6,573 nt of DNA from Desulfovibrionaceae bacterium (GCA_030539415.1 JAUNSE010000113.1:1-6573), one strand, 5' to 3'. Shown: positions 1-5,721, numbered from the stretch's first letter. Notes: generated by a model from the sequence alone, not told the origin. Program-made: numbers and translations.

Positions 1-281
1 TGCCCGCCCGCGCCTTCCTGGATTCCTTCAAGAAGTCGGACATCAACCCGCTGGTCCTCTCGCGCACCTGCGAGGATGCCGGCACCATCGGCTGCCCGCT
101 GGTTCCCTGGAGCGTGCACGCCTTCTACATTTCCGGCGTTCTGGGCGTCAGCGCCTACGACTTCGTTCCCTATGCCTATCTGAACTGGTTCGTGCCGATC
201 TTCTCGATTCTGTGCGCGCTCACCGGCTTCGGCATCTGGCGCCTTGACGGCACCCCGGCGCGCAGGGCGAAGCAGGCATAG
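1..281 (+). CDS. nhaC: NhaC-family Na+/H+ antiporter, C-terminal fragment
   Basis: This is the last 92 codons of a gene that begins left of the window; it reads in frame from base 3 to a TAG at 279-281. The translation contains LSRTCEDAGTIGCPLVPW, followed by a hydrophobic GVLGVSAYDFVPYAYLNW segment and a final membrane helix ending in a short basic tail (PARRAKQA). The order LSR-x-x-EDaGT, then PW, then LGV, then PYA-x-x-N matches the conserved C-terminal part of NhaC antiporters, inner-membrane proteins that exchange external protons for cytoplasmic Na+. Only the end of the protein is visible, so ion specificity cannot be judged; a related ion-transporter-superfamily member is the alternative. 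An intrinsic terminator follows 43 bases after the stop, so this is the last gene of its transcript. Confidence 0.85.
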   Translation, partial: PARAFLDSFKKSDINPLVLSRTCEDAGTIGCPLVPWSVHAFYISGVLGVSAYDFVPYAYLNWFVPIFSILCALTGFGIWRLDGTPARRAKQA

Positions 282-324
282 CCTTTCCTGAGGCCCGGCA
301 GGGCCTCCATCCATCCGCCATTCC

Positions 325-366
325 GGGCGGAGCCATGCGGCACAATCCGCGGGCTCCGCCCTTTTT
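325..366 (+). terminator. Intrinsic terminator of nhaC
   Basis: A perfect 10-bp stem, GGGCGGAGCC (325-334) with GGCTCCGCCC (352-361), is followed directly by five T (362-366). The 17-base loop can extend the hairpin with GCGG (337-340) pairing to CCGC (347-350). It points in the direction of nhaC. The stop codon of the converging regulator gene begins at the next base, 369 down to 367. No T-run follows the stem on the minus strand, so it looks unidirectional. Confidence 0.9.
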
Positions 367-1254
367 CTATGCCTTCTCCCCGGCGGGCCCGAGCGTCATC
401 CACGCCCGCATGCAGTCCGAAACCCACTTGTCCCTGTGGCGGCAGATCTGCCTGTAGAGATGCGCCTCGGGAAACTGATAGTCTATCACCGAAATCTGTC
501 CCTTCTCCCACATGTCGGCCAGAACGTAGCGTGGCAGCCAGGAAATGCCCTCGCCGGCGGCTATCATGCGCAGGATGACATCGGGATTGCCCACCTGGAA
601 GGTGGAGTGATAGCGCAGGCCGCGGTCGGCCAGGCACTGGCGCAGCACGCGCGAGTTGACCAGCTCCTCCTCGGTGGCCAGATAGGGCAGCGCCAGGATG
701 TCCTCCAGTCTCGGGGCCGCCTCGCGGCTCAGGGGATGGTCCGCCGGCGCCGCGAAGTACATGCTCTCCTCGTGCTCCTCCATGACCACCAGATTCTCGT
801 CCGTGACCCTGGTGTCGAAAAGATAGGCCAGGTCGATTTCGTTGCGGCCGAGCATGCCGACCAGCTTCGCGCTGTTGGCCTCCTCCACCACCAGGCTGAC
901 CTTCGGGTAGCGCCTGCGGAAGGCTATGGCGCGCGGGAGCAGGAGATGGTTCTGCAGGGACTGTATCAGACCTATGCGCAGCGTCCCCTCCGGTTCCCGG
1001 CCCGGACTGCCGATGCGGGCGGCCCGCTCCTCCAGGCGCAGCATGTCGTAGGCGCAGTCCAGGAACTTGCGGCCGGCATCGGTGAGATAGATCTGGCGTC
1101 CCACGCGATCGAAGAGGAGGACGCCCAGCTCCTCCTCGAGCTGGCGTATCTGCGCGGTCACCGTGGACTGGGCGTAGTTGAGCTTTTCCGCAGCCCTGGT
1201 GAAGCTTTTCTCTTCGGCGATGCGGACAAAGCTGCGGATGTTCCGAAGCTCCAT
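367..1254 (-). CDS. LysR-family transcriptional regulator
   Basis: A 295-residue DNA-binding regulator, a typical length for the LysR family. Residues 1-60 are the classic N-terminal winged helix-turn-helix: MELRNIRSFVRIAEEKSFTR, then AAEKLNYAQSTVTAQIRQLE and EELGVLLFDR. The recognition helix lies at about residues 28-40. From about residue 90 (GTLRIGLIQS) to the end is the periplasmic-binding-protein-like effector domain. The ATG at 1254 is chosen because the family's conserved N-terminus starts there and GGGAGG lies just upstream; the frame stays open to 1623, but that extension is not LysR-like. The gene diverges from the EamA-type transporter at 1535, and LysR proteins commonly regulate the divergent neighbour and themselves. 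A promoter candidate lies at 1333-1361. The effector is unknown. Confidence 0.93.
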   Translation of the reverse strand: MELRNIRSFVRIAEEKSFTRAAEKLNYAQSTVTAQIRQLEEELGVLLFDRVGRQIYLTDAGRKFLDCAYDMLRLEERAARIGSPGREPEGTLRIGLIQSLQNHLLLPRAIAFRRRYPKVSLVVEEANSAKLVGMLGRNEIDLAYLFDTRVTDENLVVMEEHEESMYFAAPADHPLSREAAPRLEDILALPYLATEEELVNSRVLRQCLADRGLRYHSTFQVGNPDVILRMIAAGEGISWLPRYVLADMWEKGQISVIDYQFPEAHLYRQICRHRDKWVSDCMRAWMTLGPAGEKA

Positions 1255-1332
1255 GCTCCCTCCCGGCCGGACGGCCCTCTCCTTTTCGCGGAAGAACGGC
1301 GGACTGCCGGCCAATCCATCATTTTTTTCGAA

Positions 1333-1361
1333 TATATAGATTAAAACATTCAATTTTACAA
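1333..1361 (-). promoter_or_regulatory. Candidate sigma70 promoter of the lysR gene
   Basis: On the minus strand, TTGTAA (1361-1356) and TATATA (1338-1333) are separated by exactly 17 bases, inside an AT-rich island (about 1318-1366) in otherwise GC-rich DNA. Transcription would start near 1325, giving a leader of about 70 bases. The near-palindrome AATTT-TAC-AAATT (1352-1364) covers the -35 box, a plausible place for LysR autorepression. I found no equally good plus-strand promoter for the transporter, though it presumably starts in the same island. Confidence 0.5.
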
Positions 1362-1410
1362 ATTCAACCGGAGAGCGCATACACGGTTTCAGCGCGCCTG
1401 ACTGTTGAAC

Positions 1411-1513
1411 GCGCGGGGCTGCCCGCGCCTTCCGCCCCGGTGCCCCCAGGGGCATCGCATCCCTCCATGGACTCCCGGCTCTCCGAGCCGCCGCCCGCGG
1501 GCTCCTCCCGCGG
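1411..1513 (+). other. GC-rich leader of the transporter gene with four consecutive hairpins
   Basis: Between the AT-rich island and the transporter start lie four successive inverted repeats. They are GCGCGGG/CCCGCGC (1411-1417 with 1422-1428), GGTGCCC/GGGCATC including one G-T pair (1439-1445 with 1450-1456), CGGCT/AGCCG (1476-1480 with 1486-1490) and CCGCGGG/CCCGCGG (1495-1501 with 1507-1513). None is followed by a T-run, so they are not intrinsic terminators. In GC-rich DNA such hairpins arise easily; the tight series is what is notable. No known riboswitch class is recognised. Confidence 0.35.
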
Positions 1514-1534
1514 CACACCCCGAGGACCCAAGTC

Positions 1535-2473
1535 ATGAACGCCCGTTTCGCGTCCGCCAGAGTCTGCTGCCTGCTCATTCTTCTGCAGAGCGTGCTGTTC
1601 GGCCTCATGGACGCCCTGCTCAAGATTGTCTACCGCGACGTGCCGGTCTCCTGCTTTCTGGCCTTCCGTTTTCTGCTGGCCGTGCTGGTCTTTCTGGCCT
1701 TCTGGCGCGGCCCCATCCTGAGCGACCTGAAGCGCGCGCCCCTGCGCCGCTATCTTCTGCCCTGCGTGAGCATGGCCGCCTCCACGGTGGCCTGCAACAT
1801 GGCCGTGCACCTGACGGCCGTCTCGACCGTCGGCTTTCTGCGCTCCCTAAGCTGCGCGCTGACGCCGCTTCTGCTCATCGCCCTGCGCCGGCGTCCGTGC
1901 ACGGCACGCGAGCTCGTCCTCTGCGGTCTGGTCATGACCGGCCTCTATCTGCTCTGCGCGAAAAACGGACTGCCCGTCTTCGGGCCGGGCGAGATTCTCG
2001 CCTTTCTCGCCGCCCTTCTGGTGGCCTGCGCCCTCATCTGCAGCGCCGACTCCCTGCACTATGTGAGCGCGGTCACGCTCTCCTTTCTGCAGTGCGTGTC
2101 CGCGTGCGCCATCTGCCTTGTTCTGGGGCTTGTCCAGGACGGCTTCACGGCCGAAGGCCTCATCAGCCTCTGCACGCCCCGCAATCTTTCCATTCTGATC
2201 TACGGCACACTGGGCTGCACCGTGGGCGGCTATCTGCTGCAGAACATAGCCCTCTCCAGCCTCTCGGCCAGGAGCACGGGCCTTCTGCAGGGAACCTACC
2301 CGGTCTGCACGGCCGCCGCGGCCTGGCTCCTGCTCGGCGAGAGCATGAGCGCATCCGGCATCGCAGGCGCAGCCCTCGTGCTGGTCTGCATCTGGGCCTC
2401 GGCGGGCGACCATGCCCAGACCCGTTCGGCGCACGCGCCTGCCGCCTGGCCCCCGCATTCCGCAAGAGCATGA
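1535..2473 (+). CDS. EamA/DMT-family transporter
   Basis: A 312-residue integral membrane protein of the drug/metabolite transporter superfamily, with about ten hydrophobic helices in two EamA-like halves (roughly residues 10-140 and 150-285). Family signs are the first-helix region FGLMDALLKIVYRDVPVSC followed by FLAFRFLLAVLVFL, and the second-half YPVCTAAAAWLLLGESMSAS, which matches the conserved P-(x)n-WLLLGE element. The start at 1535 is supported by GAGGA at 1522-1526, eight bases upstream. The protein is rich in cysteine (18 by count) and ends in a polar Ala/Pro/His tail after about residue 290. Substrate cannot be told from sequence; relatives export amino acids, nucleosides or other small metabolites. 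Divergent placement from the LysR gene suggests control by it. A strong terminator follows at 2522-2560. Confidence 0.9.
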   Translation: MNARFASARVCCLLILLQSVLFGLMDALLKIVYRDVPVSCFLAFRFLLAVLVFLAFWRGPILSDLKRAPLRRYLLPCVSMAASTVACNMAVHLTAVSTVGFLRSLSCALTPLLLIALRRRPCTARELVLCGLVMTGLYLLCAKNGLPVFGPGEILAFLAALLVACALICSADSLHYVSAVTLSFLQCVSACAICLVLGLVQDGFTAEGLISLCTPRNLSILIYGTLGCTVGGYLLQNIALSSLSARSTGLLQGTYPVCTAAAAWLLLGESMSASGIAGAALVLVCIWASAGDHAQTRSAHAPAAWPPHSARA

Positions 2474-2521
2474 CCTGTCCCCCGCCGCGAACGCCTTTCC
2501 GCTTCGCGGCCAGGACATGCA

Positions 2522-2560
2522 GCGGCCGGCCTCCCCGAAGGAGACCGGCCGCGAATTTTT
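2522..2560 (+). terminator. Intrinsic terminator of the EamA transporter gene
   Basis: GCGGCCGG (2522-2529) pairs with CCGGCCGC (2545-2552). After one C/A mismatch, CTCC (2531-2534) pairs with GGAG (2540-2543) around a five-base loop. The stem is followed by GAA and five T (2556-2560). It lies 48 bases after the transporter stop and points in its direction. Confidence 0.88.
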
Positions 2561-2574
2561 CGTCTGAGGCGGAT

Positions 2575-2591
2575 CTGTCCGGCGCGGACAG
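2575..2591 (-). terminator. Weak candidate terminator hairpin of the carbamoyltransferase-like gene
   Basis: CTGTCCG-GCG-CGGACAG is a perfect 7-bp stem with a three-base loop, 29 bases beyond the stop of the minus-strand gene. No T-run follows on the minus strand, so it could stop transcription only in a factor-assisted way or merely protect the 3' end. It is the only hairpin candidate I see for this convergent gene. Confidence 0.3.
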
Positions 2592-2620
2592 CGGGACGCG
2601 CCGCGCGGACAGGAATCGGG

Positions 2621-3499
2621 CTAAAGCTGATAGAGCCAGTGCAGCATGCGCTTGTAGACGCGCAGACGGTTTTCGGACTGCTGCAGGAAAAGGTCCCTGC
2701 CGGCCGCGACGATGGAGTGGTCGATCGGAATGCAGTGCATGGGATTGGTGCCGGCCATGACACGGGCACCGGGCTCGGCCTTGGCCAGCAGCTCCTCGGT
2801 GACGCGCCAGCGCTGCATCTCGTCGAAGTTCATGCGGTCCGAAGAGCCGGTCATGACGAACTGGCAGCCCGCGACAGCATCGGCGGGCGTGTCGCAGAAG
2901 GTGATCGAGGTCTTGAAGTCGCGGGCGAAGTCCATGACCGGCCCCTTGTGCGTGTTGTCGGGCAGGCAGACCCGCATGGAGAAGGGGAAGAACTTGCTTG
3001 CGGCTATCATCGACATCAGGGCGCCGGCCGGGCCGCCGATCCAGGCCACGCGCGCGGTGCGCAGGTCGTCGCGGCAGCAGCGCATCAGGCACATGATGTC
3101 CGAGAGGGCGTGGGCCGGATGGGCGTCCATGCCGCCGAGATTGAGCAGCGGGAAGTCTATGTCAGTCTCCTTCTCCATCTGCGGCGTGAGCAGGCCGTGC
3201 ACCATGACTCCGTCCATGTAGTAGCTCATGGAGCCGAGCATGGCCGACGAGAACTTGGCAATGGCCTCCTCCCAGTGCTCCTCCGGCCCCATGTACACCG
3301 CATGGCCGCTCATCTGGCGGATGGCAGCGGTGATGCACATCCGCTCCGGCAGGTCGGGCCGGGCAAACAGCACCACAAAGGTGCGGTCCGTCAGATAGTC
3401 GTCCAGAGACTTGGCATCAGGGATGCCCCTGGCCTGCTGCATCAGCGTCCAGGCAAGATCCTTGCCCAGACCCGCGATGGTCGTGATTCTGCGTGGCAT
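2621..3499 (-). CDS. Divergent aspartate/ornithine carbamoyltransferase-family protein
   Basis: A 292-residue protein with the overall layout of the ATCase/OTCase family. Residues 41-71 (FVVLFARPDLPER, then GHAVYMG) align with the phosphate-loop region that normally reads F-x-K-P-S-T-R-T-R and GGHA-x-YL. HPAH (127-130) sits where HPxQ is expected, VAWIGGPAGALMSMIAASKF (151-170) resembles the start of the second domain, MHCIP (254-258) matches OTCase MHCLP, and SENRLRVYKRML (275-286) matches the OTCase C-terminal helix. The carbamoyl-phosphate signature S-T-R-T-R is replaced by DLPER (49-53), the HPxQ Gln is His, and the ornithine-side SMG loop is not recognisable (TGSSDRMN, 217-224). Normal ornithine transcarbamylase activity is therefore doubtful; a different substrate or a non-catalytic role is possible. 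The start is supported by AGGAGA (3514-3509). No arginine or pyrimidine genes adjoin it. Confidence 0.72.
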   Translation of the reverse strand: MPRRITTIAGLGKDLAWTLMQQARGIPDAKSLDDYLTDRTFVVLFARPDLPERMCITAAIRQMSGHAVYMGPEEHWEEAIAKFSSAMLGSMSYYMDGVMVHGLLTPQMEKETDIDFPLLNLGGMDAHPAHALSDIMCLMRCCRDDLRTARVAWIGGPAGALMSMIAASKFFPFSMRVCLPDNTHKGPVMDFARDFKTSITFCDTPADAVAGCQFVMTGSSDRMNFDEMQRWRVTEELLAKAEPGARVMAGTNPMHCIPIDHSIVAAGRDLFLQQSENRLRVYKRMLHWLYQL

Positions 3500-3553
3500 A
3501 GATGATACTCTCCTTATTCCAAAAACGCACTGGCAGCCGCGCCCTCTCCGGAA

Positions 3554-3579
3554 CCGCCGGGCCCTTCCGATCCCGGCGG
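3554..3579 (-). other. Leader stem-loop of the carbamoyltransferase-like gene
   Basis: CCGCCGGG (3554-3561) and CCCGGCGG (3572-3579) form a perfect 8-bp stem around a ten-base loop. The start codon is about 55 bases downstream on the minus strand. The T5 tract nearest on that strand lies about 30 bases further on, too far for an intrinsic terminator. Its role is unknown. Confidence 0.35.
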
Positions 3580-3723
3580 AGAAATATCGGAGGCGGGATT
3601 GAAAACCGCCCGAAACTTCGCCTGACTCGGCACCGGGACGGGCTGAACGGACTGCCCATTACTCGTTAGTTCTTTTTCTCACAGGCCAGAGCAAAAGGCA
3701 AGGCTGGAGTGAAATATGTTACA

Positions 3724-3740
3724 GAAAATAGCCTATTTTC
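3724..3740. repeat. Perfect 17-bp palindrome, candidate operator
   Basis: GAAAATAG-C-CTATTTTC: two exact 8-bp half-sites around a single central base, in the AT-rich promoter region of the carbamoyltransferase-like gene and about 225 bases before its start codon. The one-base centre makes an RNA hairpin poor and a protein-binding site for a dimeric regulator more likely. I do not recognise the motif. Confidence 0.45.
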
Positions 3741-3839
3741 CCGTTTAAATTCCCGCACCTGTACGGTGAAAATATTCTTTTGTTTCACAGCGGGAAAAGA
3801 GCACGGCTAATGCAGGGGGCGGAGAGTCCTCCATCCATC

Positions 3840-3871
3840 AAAAACAAGCGACGGCTTATTTTTCATGCCGT
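3840..3871 (-). terminator. Weak candidate terminator of the HAD-IIB gene
   Basis: On the minus strand ACGGC (3871-3867) pairs with GCCGT (3855-3851) across an 11-base loop, and five T follow at 3844-3840 after a six-base gap. The overlapping repeat CCGTTT/AAACGG (3868-3873 with 3881-3886) offers an alternative 6-bp stem. Short stems and the gap make this a poor intrinsic terminator; it is listed because nothing better follows the gene. Confidence 0.3.
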
Positions 3872-3890
3872 TTTCAATAGAAACGGACCG

Positions 3891-4655
3891 CTATTGCAGA
3901 CAACCGTACTTTGTACTGACAAGTTCCGCAATGCCGGCCGTCGTGCCCGCCGCCGCGGCCAGCACGCGGGCCTCGGCGCCCTCCATGGCCCAGCCGCCGA
4001 AGCGCTCGAGCATCTCCACGTCATTGCCGTCGTCGCCCACGGCCACTATCTCCTCGGGCCGCCAGCCGCGGATGGCGCAGGCCCACTCCACGCCGGAATC
4101 CTTGCCCACTTCCGGGGCCGTGATGTCCGCCACGGCAAGGGAGCACTGCACTCTGGCCAGAGGGCCGAGCTCGCGGGCCAGGCTCTCCCCGAGGTCAAAG
4201 GCCCGCTCGCGCTCGGCAAAACCGAAGCTCACCTGGACAAAGTCCCGCTCCAGCGCCTCCGCGAGCGGCATGAAGGGCGGGTCGTAGGCCGGATTGACCC
4301 ACTTGCCCCCGCCTTCGATCACATGCATGGCCAGGCCGTCAAAGACCGCCGTGCTGGTGGCAGTCCCGGCGATTTCATGGCGCAGCAGGGCGCGGGAGAC
4401 CTGCCTTGCCAGCGGCCTTGCCGCCACCGCCCGGGCCCTCTCGTCCAGCAGCAGGGCGCCGTTGTTGCAGAGCAGAAAATCCCATTCCAGAGGGAAGCGG
4501 TCGAGCTCGCGCATCAGCGTCATGGCCCCGCGGCCGGTCACAATGCCGAAGACATTGCCCCGCGCCCGCCAGGCGCGCACGGCGGCCATGTCCTCTGCCG
4601 AGATGGTGCGCCCGCGGAACAGCGTTCCGTCAAAATCAGTGGCCAGAAGCCGCAC
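3891..4655 (-). CDS. HAD-superfamily IIB (Cof-like) hydrolase
   Basis: A 254-residue cytoplasmic phosphatase-type protein, near the usual length of Cof-like HAD-IIB enzymes. All four HAD motifs are present: DFDGTL with nucleophile Asp7 and Asp9, TGR with Thr40, Lys185 (in VGKDSG) and GDDGND with acidic residues 208, 209 and 212. The region between about residues 85 and 180 forms the C2-type cap that sets substrate choice. These enzymes hydrolyse small phosphorylated metabolites such as sugar phosphates or flavin precursors; which one here is not readable. The start is GTG at 4655, chosen because motif I begins six codons later and GGGAGG lies four bases upstream; no in-frame ATG precedes it nearby. 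It diverges from the second HAD gene across 189 bases, and its stop is 391 bases from the next minus-strand start, so it probably has its own transcript. Confidence 0.88.
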   Translation of the reverse strand: MRLLATDFDGTLFRGRTISAEDMAAVRAWRARGNVFGIVTGRGAMTLMRELDRFPLEWDFLLCNNGALLLDERARAVAARPLARQVSRALLRHEIAGTATSTAVFDGLAMHVIEGGGKWVNPAYDPPFMPLAEALERDFVQVSFGFAERERAFDLGESLARELGPLARVQCSLAVADITAPEVGKDSGVEWACAIRGWRPEEIVAVGDDGNDVEMLERFGGWAMEGAEARVLAAAAGTTAGIAELVSTKYGCLQ

Positions 4656-4810
4656 AAGCCCTCCCGCGGCCGCCCGTCCCGGGTTGTCCGGCCGTCTGGT
4701 AAAAACATCCTGTCTGTGCTACGCATGCAAGGCTCACCCCGGCCGCGCCGGGAGACGCGGCGGAAGCGCGCCCCGCGCCGCACGCACGCGTCTGTTCTAG
4801 CCCAACTGAC

Positions 4811-4831
4811 CGGGCCGGGCAACCGGGCCCG
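4811..4831 (+). other. Hairpin next to the gph ribosome binding site
   Basis: CGGGCC (4811-4816) can pair with GGCCCG (4826-4831) around a nine-base loop. It ends one base before AAGGAG (4833-4838), the ribosome binding site of the phosphoglycolate phosphatase-like gene, which stays unpaired. In DNA this GC-rich the structure may have no function. Confidence 0.25.
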
Positions 4832-4844
4832 CAAGGAGACGGTC

Positions 4845-5504
4845 ATGGCCTTTTCCGCCTTTGTCTTCGACCTCGACGGCACCCTTCTGGACACGCTGGC
4901 AGACATCGCCCTGGCGGCGAACACCCTGCTCGAACGCCACGGCTGGCCCGCGCATCCGCTGGACAGCTACCGGCGCTTCGTCGGCAGCGGCTTCAGGATG
5001 CTCGTGCGCCGGGCCATGCCGCCCGACGCGCTGGCCGGTCTGGATGAGGCCGCTCTCGATGCCCTTGTCCGCGAGGGCAAGGAGCTGTATTCGGCGGGCC
5101 TGTGGGTGAAGACCGCGCCCTACCCCGGCGTCACGGACGCCCTGAAGGCGCTTTCCGCCCGCGGCTGCCGCCTGGCCGTGCTCTCCAACAAGCCCGACGA
5201 GCAGACCGCCCGTCTCGTGGAGCACTTCTGGCCCGGTCTCTTCGAAATCGTGCGCGGCGGCCGCGAAGGCGTGCCGCTGAAGCCCGATCCGGCGGCCCTG
5301 CTGGCCATCGTGAAGGAATTCGGCCTGGCTCGGGAGCAGGTGGGCTATGTCGGCGACAGCGACGTGGACATGCTGACCGCCGCCAATGCCGGGCTTTTCT
5401 CCCTGGGCGTGACCTGGGGCTTCCGCGGCGAGGCGGAGCTTGCCGCGGCCGGCGCCGGCGCCCTGATCCGCGAGCCGGGAGAGTTCGCGCGCCACGCTGT
5501 CTGA
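4845..5504 (+). CDS. gph: Phosphoglycolate phosphatase-like HAD-IA hydrolase
   Basis: A 219-residue HAD-IA phosphatase of typical Gph length. Motif I is DLDGTLLDT (nucleophile Asp9, acid/base Asp11), motif II is VLSNKP (Ser114, Asn115), motif III is LKPDP (Lys146) and motif IV is GDSDVDM (Asp171, Asp175). The helical cap lies between about residues 17 and 85. Gph removes phosphate from 2-phosphoglycolate, which arises from oxidative DNA repair or Rubisco oxygenation. Close relatives act on other small phosphates or pyrophosphate, so the symbol is a best match rather than proof. The ATG at 4845 is preceded by AAGGAG (4833-4838) at six bases. The reading frame is open further upstream, to about 3780, but that part lies antisense to the HAD-IIB gene and is not HAD-like. 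No clear terminator follows. Confidence 0.87.
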   Translation: MAFSAFVFDLDGTLLDTLADIALAANTLLERHGWPAHPLDSYRRFVGSGFRMLVRRAMPPDALAGLDEAALDALVREGKELYSAGLWVKTAPYPGVTDALKALSARGCRLAVLSNKPDEQTARLVEHFWPGLFEIVRGGREGVPLKPDPAALLAIVKEFGLAREQVGYVGDSDVDMLTAANAGLFSLGVTWGFRGEAELAAAGAGALIREPGEFARHAV

Positions 5505-5529
5505 TCCCGCGCCGACGCTGCTGCGCCGC

Positions 5530-5575
5530 CCGGAAGAGGCGCCATCCATTCTATTAGAATATTTTTCTCTTCCGG
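5530..5575. repeat. Nested inverted repeat downstream of gph
   Basis: The outer arms CCGGAAGAG (5530-5538) and CTCTTCCGG (5567-5575) are perfect 9-bp complements. Inside them lies a second palindrome, ATTCTA-T-TAGAAT (5548-5560), in AT-rich sequence. The single T5 run (5562-5566) is inside the outer loop, so this is not a standard terminator. It lies 25 bases after the gph stop and about 55 bases before the metA -35 box, so it could serve either gene. Confidence 0.4.
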
Positions 5576-5626
5576 ATTCCGCTCCCCGAGCCGCTTTGCG
5601 GATCGGGAGGGCAAAAGTCGCATCCT

Positions 5627-5645
5627 GCCTGTTGACAGAACAGGC
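5627..5645. promoter_or_regulatory. Inverted repeat overlapping the metA -35 box, candidate operator
   Basis: GCCTGTT-GACAG-AACAGGC has perfect 7-bp arms and a five-base spacer. Its centre (5636) falls within the -35 hexamer TTGACA (5632-5637). A regulator bound here would block RNA polymerase, which fits repression of a methionine gene. A further partial half-site GCCTGT occurs at 5675-5680, just downstream of the expected start point. The cognate protein is unknown. Confidence 0.5.
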
Positions 5646-5659
5646 GGGCATCCTATTTT
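5632..5659 (+). promoter_or_regulatory. sigma70 promoter of metA
   Basis: A perfect consensus -35, TTGACA (5632-5637), is followed after 16 bases by TATTTT (5654-5659), four of six matches to the -10 consensus. Transcription should begin near 5666, leaving a leader of about 127 bases before the metA ATG. It is the best promoter in the window. Confidence 0.75.
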
Positions 5660-5721
5660 CTTACTGCAACACTCGCCTGTCTGTACCGATACCCCCATAC
5701 CCATGCACCGCGCAGCCGGCT

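Larger units (their letters stand above)
3500..3890. other. Intergenic region upstream of the carbamoyltransferase-like gene
   Basis: About 390 bases without a gene I can support. The part next to the gene (3500-3660) is GC-rich and holds its ribosome binding site and a leader stem-loop at 3554-3579. The part at 3660-3800 is AT-rich and contains a perfect 17-bp palindrome (3724-3740) and a spaced inverted repeat GTGAAA/TTTCAC (3766-3771 with 3783-3788). A poor promoter candidate on the minus strand is TTTTCA, 17 bases, TTTAAA, read right to left between about 3773 and 3745. The right end (3840-3886) contains small hairpins downstream of the HAD-IIB gene. Confidence 0.6.

Noticed and set aside
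1255..1623. Upstream extension of the lysR reading frame
   Set aside because: The frame is open for 123 more codons, but the LysR fold begins exactly at the ATG at 1254 with a good ribosome binding site, and the extension would cross the AT-rich promoter island. Open frames are common by chance in GC-rich DNA.
2639..3505. Plus-strand frame opposite the carbamoyltransferase-like gene
   Set aside because: A His/Val/Gly-rich shadow; the minus-strand frame has family landmarks and a ribosome binding site.
3762..3789. CRP-type site around GTGAAA/TTTCAC
   Set aside because: The 11-base spacing between arms does not fit TGTGA-N6-TCACA.
3780..4844. Long open frame upstream of gph in the same frame (possible 574-residue fusion)
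   Set aside because: The extra part is antisense to the HAD-IIB gene and is low-complexity Arg/His/Gly/Pro-rich, and gph has a clear start with AAGGAG.
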